From: an uncultured Acidobacteriota bacterium
GTDB lineage: Bacteria > Acidobacteriota > Blastocatellia > Pyrinomonadales > Pyrinomonadaceae
DNA: 26,327 bases
Reading direction: 5' to 3'
NCBI GenBank assembly: GCA_902826385.1
Contig: CADEEU010000008.1
Coordinates: 1-26,327 of the forward strand
Made by a program: the position numbers and the translations under genes. The notes below the pieces were generated by a model that was given only the letters and a program-made list of their open reading frames with translations, was not told the origin of the DNA and made no database searches. Of this stretch, positions 18,341 to 26,157 are shown piece after piece (position 1 is the first letter of the stretch; each line of letters opens with the position of its first letter).

Positions 18341-18730
18341 ATGAATATGCAGTACCAAAACAATGGCCTCGCAACCAAGAACGAATGGTGCAAATCACTG
18401 GACGCGGTTGCGGCCGCTCCCGAGCACCATCGAGTGATATTTGAAAACGAGCACGTGCGTGTTCTGGATTCGAGCGTCGGCCCCGGTGAAGCCACGCCGG
18501 TGCACACGCACTGTTGGGCGAGCGTCGTCTATACGTTACAAACGGGTGATTTTATCCGCTTTGACGCGGTCGATAAAACGATCGTCGACACGCGGATAAC
18601 ACCGATCAATGTCGAGACGAACACGCCGAAACATTTTCCGCCGCTGCGGCCGCATTCGGTCGAAAACGTCGGCGATAAGGAGATAAGAGCAATAACGGTC
18701 GAGCTTAAAGACCAGCGCTTTAAAAATTAA
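18341..18730 (+). CDS. small cupin-like protein
   Basis: A 129-residue protein from the ATG at 18341; GTG codons at 18335 and 18338 and an ATG at 18347 are also in frame. The order of features is HRVIFENEHVRVLDSSV, a metal-type box GEATPVHTHCWASVVYTL, a central sheet, then LRPHSVENVGDKEIRAITVE. This is the double-stranded beta-helix plan of single-domain cupins, with His-x-His in the first box and His in the second. No signal peptide is seen. The reaction or ligand is not identifiable. The gene begins 31 bp after the CxxC protein and ends 8 bp before the membrane protein, so these probably form an operon. Confidence 0.7.
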   Translation: MNMQYQNNGLATKNEWCKSLDAVAAAPEHHRVIFENEHVRVLDSSVGPGEATPVHTHCWASVVYTLQTGDFIRFDAVDKTIVDTRITPINVETNTPKHFPPLRPHSVENVGDKEIRAITVELKDQRFKN

Positions 18731-18738
18731 AAATCATT

Positions 18739-19227
18739 ATGTCCGAAAATTCGAAAAGGCTGTTTTTCGCCTTTGTTTTTGCACTTGTTTTTTACGTCAC
18801 GGGCGCCGCATTTGTGCAGTCGTTCGTCAATTATCCGACCTGGCTCCTGATCGGGGCAGGCGAATTTCAGGAATACCACAACGCAATGTCGCCGCGTATC
18901 CAAAAGTTCATGGTGCTTCCATGGCTTGTGTCGATCGTTCTTACAATATCGCTCTTTTGGCTGCGGCCGCGTGTCGTACCCGCGTGGGCGTTGGCACTAG
19001 CACTTATTTTTAATCTGATAATCCTGGTCTCGACGGCGGCAATTCAGTTTCCGATTCAGATCGAACTTGGTGAAAGCGGATTCTCGCGACAGGCAATTGA
19101 AAGGCTGATCAAGACCGACGCGATCCGTTGGATGAGCGGCTGCGTTGTGGGGCTTGTGTATTTGTGGATGATGTCGCTGGTCGTTAGATCGGGCAAGGGA
19201 AGTAGTAGTTATGAATATGGATCGTAG
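18739..19227 (+). CDS. four-helix integral membrane protein of unknown function
   Basis: A 162-residue protein with four hydrophobic segments: LFFAFVFALVFYVTGAAF near the start, MVLPWLVSIVLTISLFWL, WALALALIFNLIILVSTA and MSGCVVGLVYLWMMSLVV near the end. The layout, with a polar loop after the first helix (YHNAMSPRIQKFM), recalls DUF1772-type small membrane proteins, but no motif is diagnostic. Its last 17 bases overlap the start of the class V aminotransferase gene, which implies translational coupling. Confidence 0.7.
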   Translation: MSENSKRLFFAFVFALVFYVTGAAFVQSFVNYPTWLLIGAGEFQEYHNAMSPRIQKFMVLPWLVSIVLTISLFWLRPRVVPAWALALALIFNLIILVSTAAIQFPIQIELGESGFSRQAIERLIKTDAIRWMSGCVVGLVYLWMMSLVVRSGKGSSSYEYGS

Positions 19228-20521
19228 AAGTTTTTTGATCAACGCCGGCGTTTCGGGCGCGGCCCTGACGCTGTCGGTTTCGACGTCGGCGGCCGGACAG
19301 GTGAACGCCTTTTCAAACCAGCCGAATGTTTGGAGCATAGTTCGCTCGCAGTTCGATCAACTGTCGCGTGAGCACATTCACTTGAGTTCTTTTTTTCTGG
19401 TTTCGCATCCACGGCCGGTGCGTGACGCAATTGAAACGCATCGACGTGCAATAGACGAAAATCCGTTTGACTACATCGAAAAAAACATGTTCGAAATGCC
19501 CGGCCGAATTCAGAAAGCGGCGGCCGAATATCTAGGCGGATCGCCGAATGAAGTCGCGGTTACCAACAGCACGACAATGGGCCTGGCGTTCGTTTATCAC
19601 GGGCTGCCGTTGAAAGCAGGGCAGGAGATTCTGACGACCGCCCATGATCATTTCGTTCATCACGAATCGATCCGGCTCGCCGCTGAGCGTGCCGGTGCGG
19701 TGGTGAAAAAGATCGCACTTTACGATGACCTTGTCCGGGTATCCGAAACGGAGATCGCGGAACGGATACGAAAAGCGATCGGGCCAAAAACGCGAGCCGT
19801 CGGCGTGACCTGGGTGCATTCCAGCACCGGCTTGAAACTGCCTGTGCGAGCTATCGCGGACGTGATCATGACGGCAAATAAAGGCCGCGCTGACGCGGAT
19901 CGCGTGTTGTTGATCGTTGACGGCGTGCACGGCTTCGGTGTGGAAGACGAATCCGTCGCATCGCTTGGCGCCGATTTTTTCATCGCCGGAACTCACAAAT
20001 GGATTTTCGGCCCGCGCGGCACCGGTATCGTTTGGGCACCAGCCGAAAATTGGAAAATGCTGAAGCAGTTTTTTCCGGCATTTGCTGAAGGGCCGTTCGT
20101 TGCGTGGCTCTCCGACACAAAATCTTCGGCGCCGATGCAGGCCGCATGGATGACGCAGGGCGGATTTCATGCGTTCGAGTACGAATGGGCGATGCCTGCC
20201 GCTTTCGAATTTCACAAGACGATCGGGCGAACAAAGATCGCGGAACGCATCCATTTCCTGAACGACGTGTGCAAAGACGGCCTTGCCGAAATGCGGCACG
20301 TCAGGCTTCACACGCCCAAAGGAAACAGGCTCTCATCGGGCCTTGTAGCGTTCGAAATTGACGGAGTAAAGTCCGGCGATGTCGTTAAGAAGCTGCACGA
20401 GAACAAGGTGATCGCGTCGCAGGCCCCGTATCGCGAAGGATACGTTCGGCTGGCTCCGAGCCTGGTGAACACGCCAGCGGAGCTTGAAACGACGCTGCGT
20501 CATATACGGTCGTTGGCGTAA
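19211..20521 (+). CDS. class V aminotransferase-like PLP enzyme with Tat-type signal
   Basis: A 436-residue fold-type I PLP protein. The N-terminus MNMDRRSFLINAGVSGAALTLS is a twin-arginine signal (RRSFL plus hydrophobic core), predicting a folded, exported enzyme. PLP-site features are TNSTTMGLAFVYHG, DGVHGFG (Asp237) and the lysine motif FFIAGTHKWIFGPRG (Lys263). The family includes cysteine desulphurases, isopenicillin-N epimerase-like proteins and kynureninases. A catalytic cysteine typical of NifS/SufS is not evident, so the epimerase/lyase-like branch is more likely. Substrate is unknown. GGGAAG lies about 9 nt before the ATG, inside the preceding gene's 3' end. Confidence 0.83.
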   Translation: MNMDRRSFLINAGVSGAALTLSVSTSAAGQVNAFSNQPNVWSIVRSQFDQLSREHIHLSSFFLVSHPRPVRDAIETHRRAIDENPFDYIEKNMFEMPGRIQKAAAEYLGGSPNEVAVTNSTTMGLAFVYHGLPLKAGQEILTTAHDHFVHHESIRLAAERAGAVVKKIALYDDLVRVSETEIAERIRKAIGPKTRAVGVTWVHSSTGLKLPVRAIADVIMTANKGRADADRVLLIVDGVHGFGVEDESVASLGADFFIAGTHKWIFGPRGTGIVWAPAENWKMLKQFFPAFAEGPFVAWLSDTKSSAPMQAAWMTQGGFHAFEYEWAMPAAFEFHKTIGRTKIAERIHFLNDVCKDGLAEMRHVRLHTPKGNRLSSGLVAFEIDGVKSGDVVKKLHENKVIASQAPYREGYVRLAPSLVNTPAELETTLRHIRSLA

Positions 20522-20564
20522 CGACTGCTTCTAATTCGGCCGCCTAAGAGCGTGCGAAAAACAA

Positions 20565-20593
20565 ATTCATCGACCGAAAAGGGTCGAATGAAT
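20565..20593. other. stem-loop in front of the exported protein gene
   Basis: ATTCATCGACC (20565-20575) pairs with GGTCGAATGAAT (20582-20593) with a single-base bulge around the loop GAAAAG. It lies 44 bp after the aminotransferase stop and 35 bp before the next start. It may be a terminator without a clear U-tract or part of the 5' untranslated leader of the next gene. Confidence 0.5.
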
Positions 20594-20627
20594 AATTCGA
20601 ATACATAAATACTTGGGAGAGATGAAA

Positions 20628-21410
20628 GTGAAAAAAGCTATATATCGATTTTTTATGGGCAGTTTTGTATTGCTCACGTTTGTTAATTTGTCCGGCGCCG
20701 CTCCGGCGGTATTTCAGGCATCGGGGCCGAATGCGGCTTCGATCCAAAACTCGGTCGACCAGTTTCGCACCGCGCTCGGCGGGGCAAACAACGGCAATGC
20801 CGCGGGGCCGCTGGCAACCGGCCGCCGCGAGATCAACTGGGACGGCGGCGGTTCAAGCGCAACTTCGCCGGGCGGGACGCCGTTCGATGTTTTCCTTAAT
20901 ATTCGCGGCGGACGTTTCATAACGGACGGCAGCGGATTTCTTCAGGCTCCGGCCGCCGGGATTGGCGATTTTCTCGGCAATCCGTTCTACGCGCAAATCT
21001 TCCGTACCTTTAGCCCGGTCCGGCTGTTTACGCCGATCGGCAGCAACCTGACCGAAGCTCAGTTCTTTGTGCCGGGAAGCGGTGCCGGAATACCGGCGAC
21101 CACACGCGGATTCGGCGTCGTGTTTACGGACATAGATGTGGCCGATCAGGAGTCAAGGCCCGGCCAATGTCGCGCGTGCACACGGGTCGAGTATCTCGAC
21201 GTCAATGGGCGCGTTCTGTTCAGCGGTTTTGCACCGGCGTCACCGGGCAACGGAAATCTTTCTTTTCTCGGCGTGATCTTTGAAGACGCGCGTGTTGCCA
21301 GTGTCCGCATTCGCACGGGAGCCGTCGAAGCCGGCCCGATAGAGTTCGACTTTCTCGATGTCGTAATGATGGACGATTTTATTTACGGCGAGCCACAAGC
21401 GATCAACTAA
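20628..21410 (+). CDS. exported protein of unknown function
   Basis: A protein of about 260 residues with a Sec signal peptide (KKAIYRFFMGSFVLLTFVNLSGAA). The start is chosen by the ribosome-binding sequence: GGGAGAG at 20615-20621 is 8 nt from the GTG at 20628 but nearly touches the ATG at 20622. The mature part is rich in Gly, Ala, Asn and Phe, with beta-type repeats (FVPGSGAGIPATTRGFGVVF, RVEYLDVNGRVLFSGFAP) and a single CRAC pair that could form a disulphide. The strand pattern suggests a jelly-roll-like secreted domain, with no catalytic motif. I cannot name a function. It sits among other exported proteins. Confidence 0.65.
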   Translation: MKKAIYRFFMGSFVLLTFVNLSGAAPAVFQASGPNAASIQNSVDQFRTALGGANNGNAAGPLATGRREINWDGGGSSATSPGGTPFDVFLNIRGGRFITDGSGFLQAPAAGIGDFLGNPFYAQIFRTFSPVRLFTPIGSNLTEAQFFVPGSGAGIPATTRGFGVVFTDIDVADQESRPGQCRACTRVEYLDVNGRVLFSGFAPASPGNGNLSFLGVIFEDARVASVRIRTGAVEAGPIEFDFLDVVMMDDFIYGEPQAIN

Positions 21411-21501
21411 CCGGACCATCAAAGCGGGCGGCTAGTCGCGTCCGGGCGTGAACACACATTTTTTGTTTCGATACCGAATCGGAAAAAGGGGAAACGAGAG
21501 C

Positions 21502-22092
21502 ATGAAATATTTGCAATTCATATTACTACTGTCGGCGATATTTATTGCCGGATCATTCAGCGAGGCAAGCGCCCAGTACGGCGAGAAGAACTCTAAACAG
21601 GCGGAAAACACTCCGACTGCTTCACCGGCGGATGTTCGCGTGCACGAGATCGAGCGAAAGGCCTACAAGCAGCTAATCAAGCTGCCTTTCTACGGCGTGT
21701 TCGATCACATCGCGTTCAAGGTCGATGACGACACCGTAACCCTGCTCGGCAAGGTTGCGGTGGCGAGAAACAAAAAAGATGCCGAACGTGCGGTTAAACG
21801 CATCGCGGGCGTAAAGCGTGTTGTTAATCAGATCGAGTTGCTGCCGCCCTCAACATTCGACAATCGCATTCGTTTGCGAACTTTACGGACGTTAGCGCGG
21901 TCGGGCCTGTTTCGCTATTTTCAGGAGCCGAATCCGTCGGTACGAATCATCGTCGATGGCGGCCGTTTGGCCCTTGAAGGCCAGGTCGCGAACCGCGGCG
22001 ATTTCAACCTGATGAACGTCCTGGCAAACGGCATAAGCGATGTTTTCAGCGTGAAGAATAACCTGATCGTTGAGAATGGCGGTGCCCGCTAA
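21502..22092 (+). CDS. exported protein with two BON domains
   Basis: A 196-residue protein from the ATG at 21502, which begins a good signal peptide (MKYLQFILLLSAIFIAGSF, cleavage after ASA). A longer frame from GTG/ATG-like codons at 21448 would put 18 residues ahead of it. Residues 45-112 form one BON domain (FYGVFDHIAFKVDDDTVTLL, AVKRIAGVKRVVNQIELLP) and residues 118-190 a second (VRIIVDGGRLALEGQVAN, VFSVKNNLIVENG). BON domains bind phospholipid or peptidoglycan-associated surfaces and are often periplasmic stress proteins. This one probably acts in the periplasm. No enzyme motif is present. Confidence 0.85.
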   Translation: MKYLQFILLLSAIFIAGSFSEASAQYGEKNSKQAENTPTASPADVRVHEIERKAYKQLIKLPFYGVFDHIAFKVDDDTVTLLGKVAVARNKKDAERAVKRIAGVKRVVNQIELLPPSTFDNRIRLRTLRTLARSGLFRYFQEPNPSVRIIVDGGRLALEGQVANRGDFNLMNVLANGISDVFSVKNNLIVENGGAR

Positions 22093-22107
22093 AACGCGGT
22101 TGGCAGA

Positions 22108-22149
22108 TCAATATTCGCGCTTTGTTCCTTTCCAGAGCGTGGATATTGA
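22108..22149. terminator. stem-loop downstream of the BON gene
   Basis: TCAATATTCGCGCT (22108-22121) and AGCGTGGATATTGA (22136-22149) pair at 12 of 14 positions around a 14-base loop, 16 bp after the BON stop codon. A second small hairpin (CCCGC at 22165-22169 with GCGGG at 22176-22180) follows. Either may end the upstream transcript, though no U-tract follows directly. Confidence 0.4.
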
Positions 22150-22239
22150 CCGCCCTTCATCGCGCCCGCGATGCAGCGGGAGCAATAAATTCAGAATAAA
22201 GATAGAACGCAATAAACATAACGAACAAGGAGTACAGGA

Positions 22240-22710
22240 ATGGCAGGAATCGAAGTAGTTACAGAAAATGATGGAAGGCTGATGACCACCGAAGAAATAA
22301 TAAATGTCAGCGCCAAGGTAGGAAAAGGAGGATTGAATAAGAAGGGAGACGTGTTGGCGGTTCAATCGCTGCTGGCTTATTACAGGTTGCACAACGATTT
22401 TGCTCCATTTATCGTGATGGGCAGACCGAACGGATTTAGCGATCCCGCGCTTATTCAACTTATCGCCCATTATCAGGGGCACATGAATGCGGATGTCCTT
22501 CGCAAAGGCACTTTAACGGTCGACGGCATCGTCGGGCGGGCTAAAGGTAAAACCCATTGGGCGCCAGGCAAAAAGTGGACCGTCATCAGCCTCAATGACA
22601 GCTGCAAGGCGGTTTACGTCGATAAGGTCCGCGGTGGAGACGAGGACTATATTTCCGATGTCAGAAAACATTTTCCGGAAATCGAGCCGGCGTTGGCGGG
22701 CTTCGTTTGA
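22240..22710 (+). CDS. small peptidoglycan-binding-like domain protein
   Basis: A 156-residue protein with a strong AAGGAGT ribosome-binding site 8-9 nt before the ATG. Residues 24-100 contain VGKGGLNKKGDVLAVQSLL, then LTVDGIVG, the same plan as the N-terminal domain of the M35-like protein at 3.0 kb (VGQGGVN...DGKCGPKT). The usual GPxT is replaced here by GRAK, so the repeat is divergent. No signal peptide or transmembrane segment is visible, and the C-terminal 40 residues are not recognisable. Binding to cell-wall glycan is an inference from the fold only. It lies upstream of the cytochrome c gene. Confidence 0.6.
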   Translation: MAGIEVVTENDGRLMTTEEIINVSAKVGKGGLNKKGDVLAVQSLLAYYRLHNDFAPFIVMGRPNGFSDPALIQLIAHYQGHMNADVLRKGTLTVDGIVGRAKGKTHWAPGKKWTVISLNDSCKAVYVDKVRGGDEDYISDVRKHFPEIEPALAGFV

Positions 22711-22743
22711 GGTGCTTTAACTAATTTAGGAGGTAATAACGCA

Positions 22744-23154
22744 ATGAAACATACAGAAATCAAATCCGGCTGGCTGAACGAAGACAACGGGTCAAAAAGC
22801 TGGGGAATCAGGATGAACATAGCTTCAATCACCGCGTTCGCGATTGCCGCAGTCGTTCTTTCGATTAACCTAACGGCACCGGACGTGTTGGGTAAGGCCG
22901 AAACGCCTGTGGGAGTCGATTCGGGTGCAGTTTTGTTTGAGAACAACTGTGCCCGCTGTCACGGTTCGGATGGCACGGGCGGAAAAGGGCCTAACCTGGC
23001 GAGTGAAAAACGACAGGCGAAATGGCGGGATTCGGATGAAAAGCTGATCAAAAAGATCGAAAAAGGAGGGCTGTTCATGCCTTCATTCGGCAAGAAGCTG
23101 AAACCTGAGGAGATCAAAGCGATAGCCGATCATGTACGCACATTGAAGGAGTAA
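22744..23154 (+). CDS. membrane-anchored class I cytochrome c
   Basis: A 136-residue protein. An N-terminal hydrophobic segment (residues 25-46) should anchor it in the inner membrane with the haem domain outside. The haem-binding CARCH (Cys69, Cys72, His73) and a distal Met112 in LFMPSFGKKL give the His/Met ligation of small electron-transfer cytochromes. KLKPEEIKAIADHVRTL is the typical C-terminal helix. It may accept electrons from periplasmic dehydrogenases such as the PQQ-type enzymes, but no direct linkage is seen. TAGGAGG lies about 10 nt before the ATG. A strong hairpin follows the stop. Confidence 0.92.
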   Translation: MKHTEIKSGWLNEDNGSKSWGIRMNIASITAFAIAAVVLSINLTAPDVLGKAETPVGVDSGAVLFENNCARCHGSDGTGGKGPNLASEKRQAKWRDSDEKLIKKIEKGGLFMPSFGKKLKPEEIKAIADHVRTLKE

Positions 23155-23180
23155 AAACGCCGGCCGTTTGGCGGGCAAAC

Positions 23181-23222
23181 GCCGTCAACTATCACCGTAT
23201 GGGAACAGTGATAGTTGACGGC
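23181..23222. terminator. perfect 15-bp hairpin between cytochrome c and thioesterase genes
   Basis: GCCGTCAACTATCAC (23181-23195) and GTGATAGTTGACGGC (23208-23222) are exact reverse complements around a 12-base loop CGTATGGGAACA, 26 bp after the cytochrome stop and 34 bp before the thioesterase start. There is no U-run on either side, so it may be a stabilising stem or a protein-binding site rather than a classic terminator. Confidence 0.6.
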
Positions 23223-23256
23223 TGAAAAACGACAATCGACAAAGAAATTTAGAGCT

Positions 23257-23745
23257 ATGTACGAACTTACACTTACTTATCGCGGCACCGTTTACCCGTG
23301 GCAGTGCGATCACATGGGTCATATGAACGTTATGTGGTACGCGTCGAAATTTGACGAAGCTTCGTGGCAGCTTCTTGCACGTCTGGGAATAACGAAATCG
23401 TACCTGACAAATTCGCAAAGCATGATGGCCGCGGTGCAGCAGAATACGACCTATAAACGCGAGCTGCGTGCCGGAGACATCATCTCGGTCCGATCCGGAA
23501 TATCCGACATCGAGGAAAAGGTCGTCCGCTTTATCCACGAAATGAAAAACGACGGCACTGGCGAACTTGCCGCGTTTTCAGTCGTGACGGGCATACATAT
23601 GGACTTTGACTCGCGAAAGACCAGTCCGTTTCCGGACGCATTGCTCGAACGCCTGCAGCGGCGGTTTTCGGCGGCTGACCCGTTCGAGTTCGATATAACG
23701 CAGGACATAACCGAAGACTCGGCGTACGGCGCCGTATTGTCTTAG
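23257..23745 (+). CDS. hot-dog fold acyl-CoA thioesterase (YbgC/4HBT type)
   Basis: A 162-residue single hot-dog domain protein. The N-terminal strand leads to QCDHMGHMNVMWYASKFDEA, the conserved Asp-x-x-GHxN(x)xxY catalytic segment of the 4-hydroxybenzoyl-CoA thioesterase-like family. The central RAGDIISVRSGI and the C-terminal FSVVTGIHMDFDSRKTSPFP are also typical. It should hydrolyse an acyl-CoA in the cytoplasm; chain specificity is not readable. The ATG at 23257 is preferred over an in-frame codon at 23215, since the domain begins just after it. No strong ribosome-binding site is visible. Confidence 0.85.
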   Translation: MYELTLTYRGTVYPWQCDHMGHMNVMWYASKFDEASWQLLARLGITKSYLTNSQSMMAAVQQNTTYKRELRAGDIISVRSGISDIEEKVVRFIHEMKNDGTGELAAFSVVTGIHMDFDSRKTSPFPDALLERLQRRFSAADPFEFDITQDITEDSAYGAVLS

Positions 23746-23805
23746 GCTGAACGCGATATTCAGAAAAGTTTGCGTGCCGATCCAAACGAGAAGGAAAGGT
23801 GATGT

Positions 23806-24102
23806 ATGAAACCGGTAAAGCAACGAGAGATTGTGGTTGAGCTTGAGAAAGTTCAGTTGGTCCGAAAACGTGCCCGAACCGTCCTTATGTTTTGCCGGAG
23901 CTGCTGGCGTGAATCGGATTTTGTTTCCCTGCCGGATGCGGCGCGCATCTTTGAGATCGCGGACTTTCAATTGACCGCCTTTGTGCGAAACGGCCAGGCA
24001 CATCTTGAAGAACATTCGAAAAGAAAGTTTATTTGCACCACGGCGATCATCGGCCATCTAAACGTCGCTGCCGGAAAAACACGTCTTCCGGCGGAGGAAT
24101 GA
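23806..24102 (+). CDS. small unknown protein with CxxC...H...C putative metal site (paralogue 2)
   Basis: A 98-residue protein with an AGGTGAT ribosome-binding sequence just before the ATG. It aligns over its length with the 96-residue protein at 18.0 kb: basic N-terminus, FCRSCW (Cys30, Cys33), a helix-turn-helix-like stretch (LPDAARIFEIADFQLTAFV), NGQAH (His66) and KFICT (Cys77). Spacing is CxxC-x32-H-x10-C against CxxC-x32-H-x11-C in the paralogue. The conservation of the four candidate ligands between otherwise diverged sequences supports a metal site. Function is unknown; a small DNA-binding adaptor is possible. Confidence 0.68.
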   Translation: MKPVKQREIVVELEKVQLVRKRARTVLMFCRSCWRESDFVSLPDAARIFEIADFQLTAFVRNGQAHLEEHSKRKFICTTAIIGHLNVAAGKTRLPAEE

Positions 24103-24164
24103 AATCTACTTTCGCCTTACTTTCCTTTGCGTTTCTGGCGCCCGTAGAATCAATTATCTCTATC

Positions 24165-24273
24165 TCACGCTAAGCCCGCCAAGGGCAAAAAAAAAGAACA
24201 AGAATTGAAAGCGGTATCAGCAAAACGGTAGCTTTTTGGCTTTTCCTTTGCGGCCTTCGCGAGCTTCTCGTGA
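24165..24273. repeat. degenerate inverted repeat in the gap before the transporter gene
   Basis: The left arm (TCACGCTAAGCCCGCCAAGG from 24165) and the right arm (CTTTGCGGCCTTCGCGAG, ending near 24273) are imperfect reverse complements. Both resemble the common bacterial intergenic repeat of the form TCACGCGAAGCCGCNAAGGC. A nine-A run follows the left arm. It is probably a decayed REP-type unit; no gene is visible in the 267-bp gap. Confidence 0.45.
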
Positions 24274-24369
24274 AAATCTTTGTTCGCTCCCTTTCATCCC
24301 AGCATCGCCAAGAACTCTTGCAAACGCGTTTTCAAACCGGGCGGCTTCCTGTATTCTTAAGTCCACAAG

Positions 24370-26157
24370 ATGTCGCCAATTTTTCTCACCCTCTTTCTGC
24401 TTGCGGTAGCGATCGCACTATTTGCGACGGAAAAGCTGCCTGTCGACGTGGTGGGTATTCTGCTTGTGATTGCTCTGATCATGACGCGCGTGCTGACCGT
24501 TCAGGAAGGCTTGGCAGGATTTGGCAACGACGTTGTAATCACGATAGGCGGGCTGTTCATTCTGGTTGGCGGACTTGTGAAAACGGGGATTGTCGATCTG
24601 ATCGGCCGCCGGCTGCATCGCGTGGCGGGCGGGAACGAATTTATTCTGACGGCGCTGATAATGACCACGGCCGCGGCATCGGCATCGGTGCTGAAAAACA
24701 CTACGACGACCGCGATGTTCCTTCCGGTCATCATCGGTCTGGCGGCAAAGGCAAAGATCGCTCCTTCAAAACTATTGATGCCGCTGGCGTTCGGGGCGAT
24801 TCTTGGCGGAAGCTGCACGCTTATCGGCACATCGACAAACCTTGCCGTCAGCGGCGCCATCGTGCGTTACGGACAGGAACCGCTGTCGATGTTCGAGCTG
24901 ACCTCGGTAGGCGTCATCGTTTTTGCGGTCGGGATGATTTACATGCTTTTTATCGGCCGCCCGATGCTGCCGAACCGCGGTGCCAGTGAATCGCTTACCG
25001 ACGATTACAGCATTCGAGAATATATTTCCGAACTGGTCGTTCTGCCGAATTCACGCCTTGTCGGCAAAACTCTCGGCGAATCGAACATCAACACCGAACT
25101 TGAGCTCAACGTGCTCGGCATAATCCGCGGCGATCAAAGACAGATCGCACCGCGTGCTTCGGAAAGAATTGAAGAAAACGACCTTCTAATCGTCGAAGGC
25201 AAGATCGACGATATCCTGCGTGTAAAAGAAGAGGTCGGCCTTGAGATCAAACCCGACTTTAAGCTCAACGACCAGGACCTTGAAAGCGACAGCATCGAGC
25301 TTTTTGAGGTGATGGTGATGCGCGATTCTGAATTGGTCGGACAAACGCTGAAGACGCTCCGCTTTCGCCAGGATTACGAGCTGACCGTACTTGCCATCAA
25401 CCGCCACGGTGAGACATTCATCAACAAACTCAGCGATGTAAGGCTGAAATTCGGTGACGTGCTGCTGGTGCAGGGAACGCGTCAGGAAATAGAACCGCTG
25501 GTCGTCGATCGGCAGATGATACTGCTCGAAGACGTTTCGGCCAGCAGCGTTCGGGTTGAAAAACGCAAATGGGCAATCGCGGCATTCGGACTTTTCCTAA
25601 CGCTTTCGCTGTCCAAATTAGTTGTTGGTTTCGATATTCCGCTTGCGGTCTGTGTGCTCGCCGGCGTGCTGCTTTTGCTTGCGACCAAAACCGTTCGATA
25701 TTCCGAAATGTATTCGCTTATCGATTTCAGGCTGTTGGTTTTGATCGCCTGTATGATGAGCTTTGGCGTGGCGATGGAGAAAACTGAAACCGACATTTTT
25801 CTTGCCGGGTTGATCCAAAACTATTTTGGCGAATACGGGCCGATGTATGTGCTTGCCGGGTTTTTCGTGTTGACGGTGGTGCTCACGCAGCCGATGTCCA
25901 ACCAGGCCGCCGCCCTTGTCGTCCTGCCGGTTGCGGTAAAAACTGCCGTTGCTCTTGGCCTTAACCCGCGCACCTTTATTATTGCCGTTACGTACGCCGC
26001 CTCATTTTCATTCATAACACCGCTTGAACCCGCGTGCGTGCTCGTTTACACACCCGGCAAATACCGGTTTATGGATTTCGTAAAGATCGGGACGATATTG
26101 ACGATCATCGTTTTTATAGCCGCGATGATTTTCGTGCCGATCTTCTGGCCGTTTTAG
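24370..26157 (+). CDS. SLC13/DASS-family transporter with two TrkA-C (RCK-C) domains
   Basis: A 595-residue polytopic membrane protein. The N-terminal half has the arsenite/anion permease pattern: VGILLVIALIMTR, GNDVVITIGGLFILVGGLVK, and the SNT-like substrate-site segments SVLKNTTTTAMFLPV and GGSCTLIGTSTNLAV. Residues 215-300 and 305-390 are two cytoplasmic TrkA-C domains (LVGKTLGESNI, ENDLLIVEGKIDDI; LVGQTLKTLRF, FGDVLLVQGTRQEI). The second membrane half carries PMSNQAAALVVLPVAV and ITPLEPACVLVYTPG. Relatives move sulphate, dicarboxylates or similar anions with Na+ or H+; the substrate cannot be assigned. The start is the ATG at 24370 with no strong ribosome-binding site. The stop codon overlaps that of the convergent gene. 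Confidence 0.88.
   Translation: MSPIFLTLFLLAVAIALFATEKLPVDVVGILLVIALIMTRVLTVQEGLAGFGNDVVITIGGLFILVGGLVKTGIVDLIGRRLHRVAGGNEFILTALIMTTAAASASVLKNTTTTAMFLPVIIGLAAKAKIAPSKLLMPLAFGAILGGSCTLIGTSTNLAVSGAIVRYGQEPLSMFELTSVGVIVFAVGMIYMLFIGRPMLPNRGASESLTDDYSIREYISELVVLPNSRLVGKTLGESNINTELELNVLGIIRGDQRQIAPRASERIEENDLLIVEGKIDDILRVKEEVGLEIKPDFKLNDQDLESDSIELFEVMVMRDSELVGQTLKTLRFRQDYELTVLAINRHGETFINKLSDVRLKFGDVLLVQGTRQEIEPLVVDRQMILLEDVSASSVRVEKRKWAIAAFGLFLTLSLSKLVVGFDIPLAVCVLAGVLLLLATKTVRYSEMYSLIDFRLLVLIACMMSFGVAMEKTETDIFLAGLIQNYFGEYGPMYVLAGFFVLTVVLTQPMSNQAAALVVLPVAVKTAVALGLNPRTFIIAVTYAASFSFITPLEPACVLVYTPGKYRFMDFVKIGTILTIIVFIAAMIFVPIFWPF

Noticed and set aside
17938..18507. 189-codon minus-strand frame opposite the CxxC and cupin genes
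   Set aside because: The plus-strand genes have paralogue or fold support; this frame has none.
24270..24989. 239-codon plus-strand frame overlapping the transporter start
   Set aside because: It is an out-of-frame reading of the SLC13 gene, rich in Arg, Asp and Gly, with no domain.
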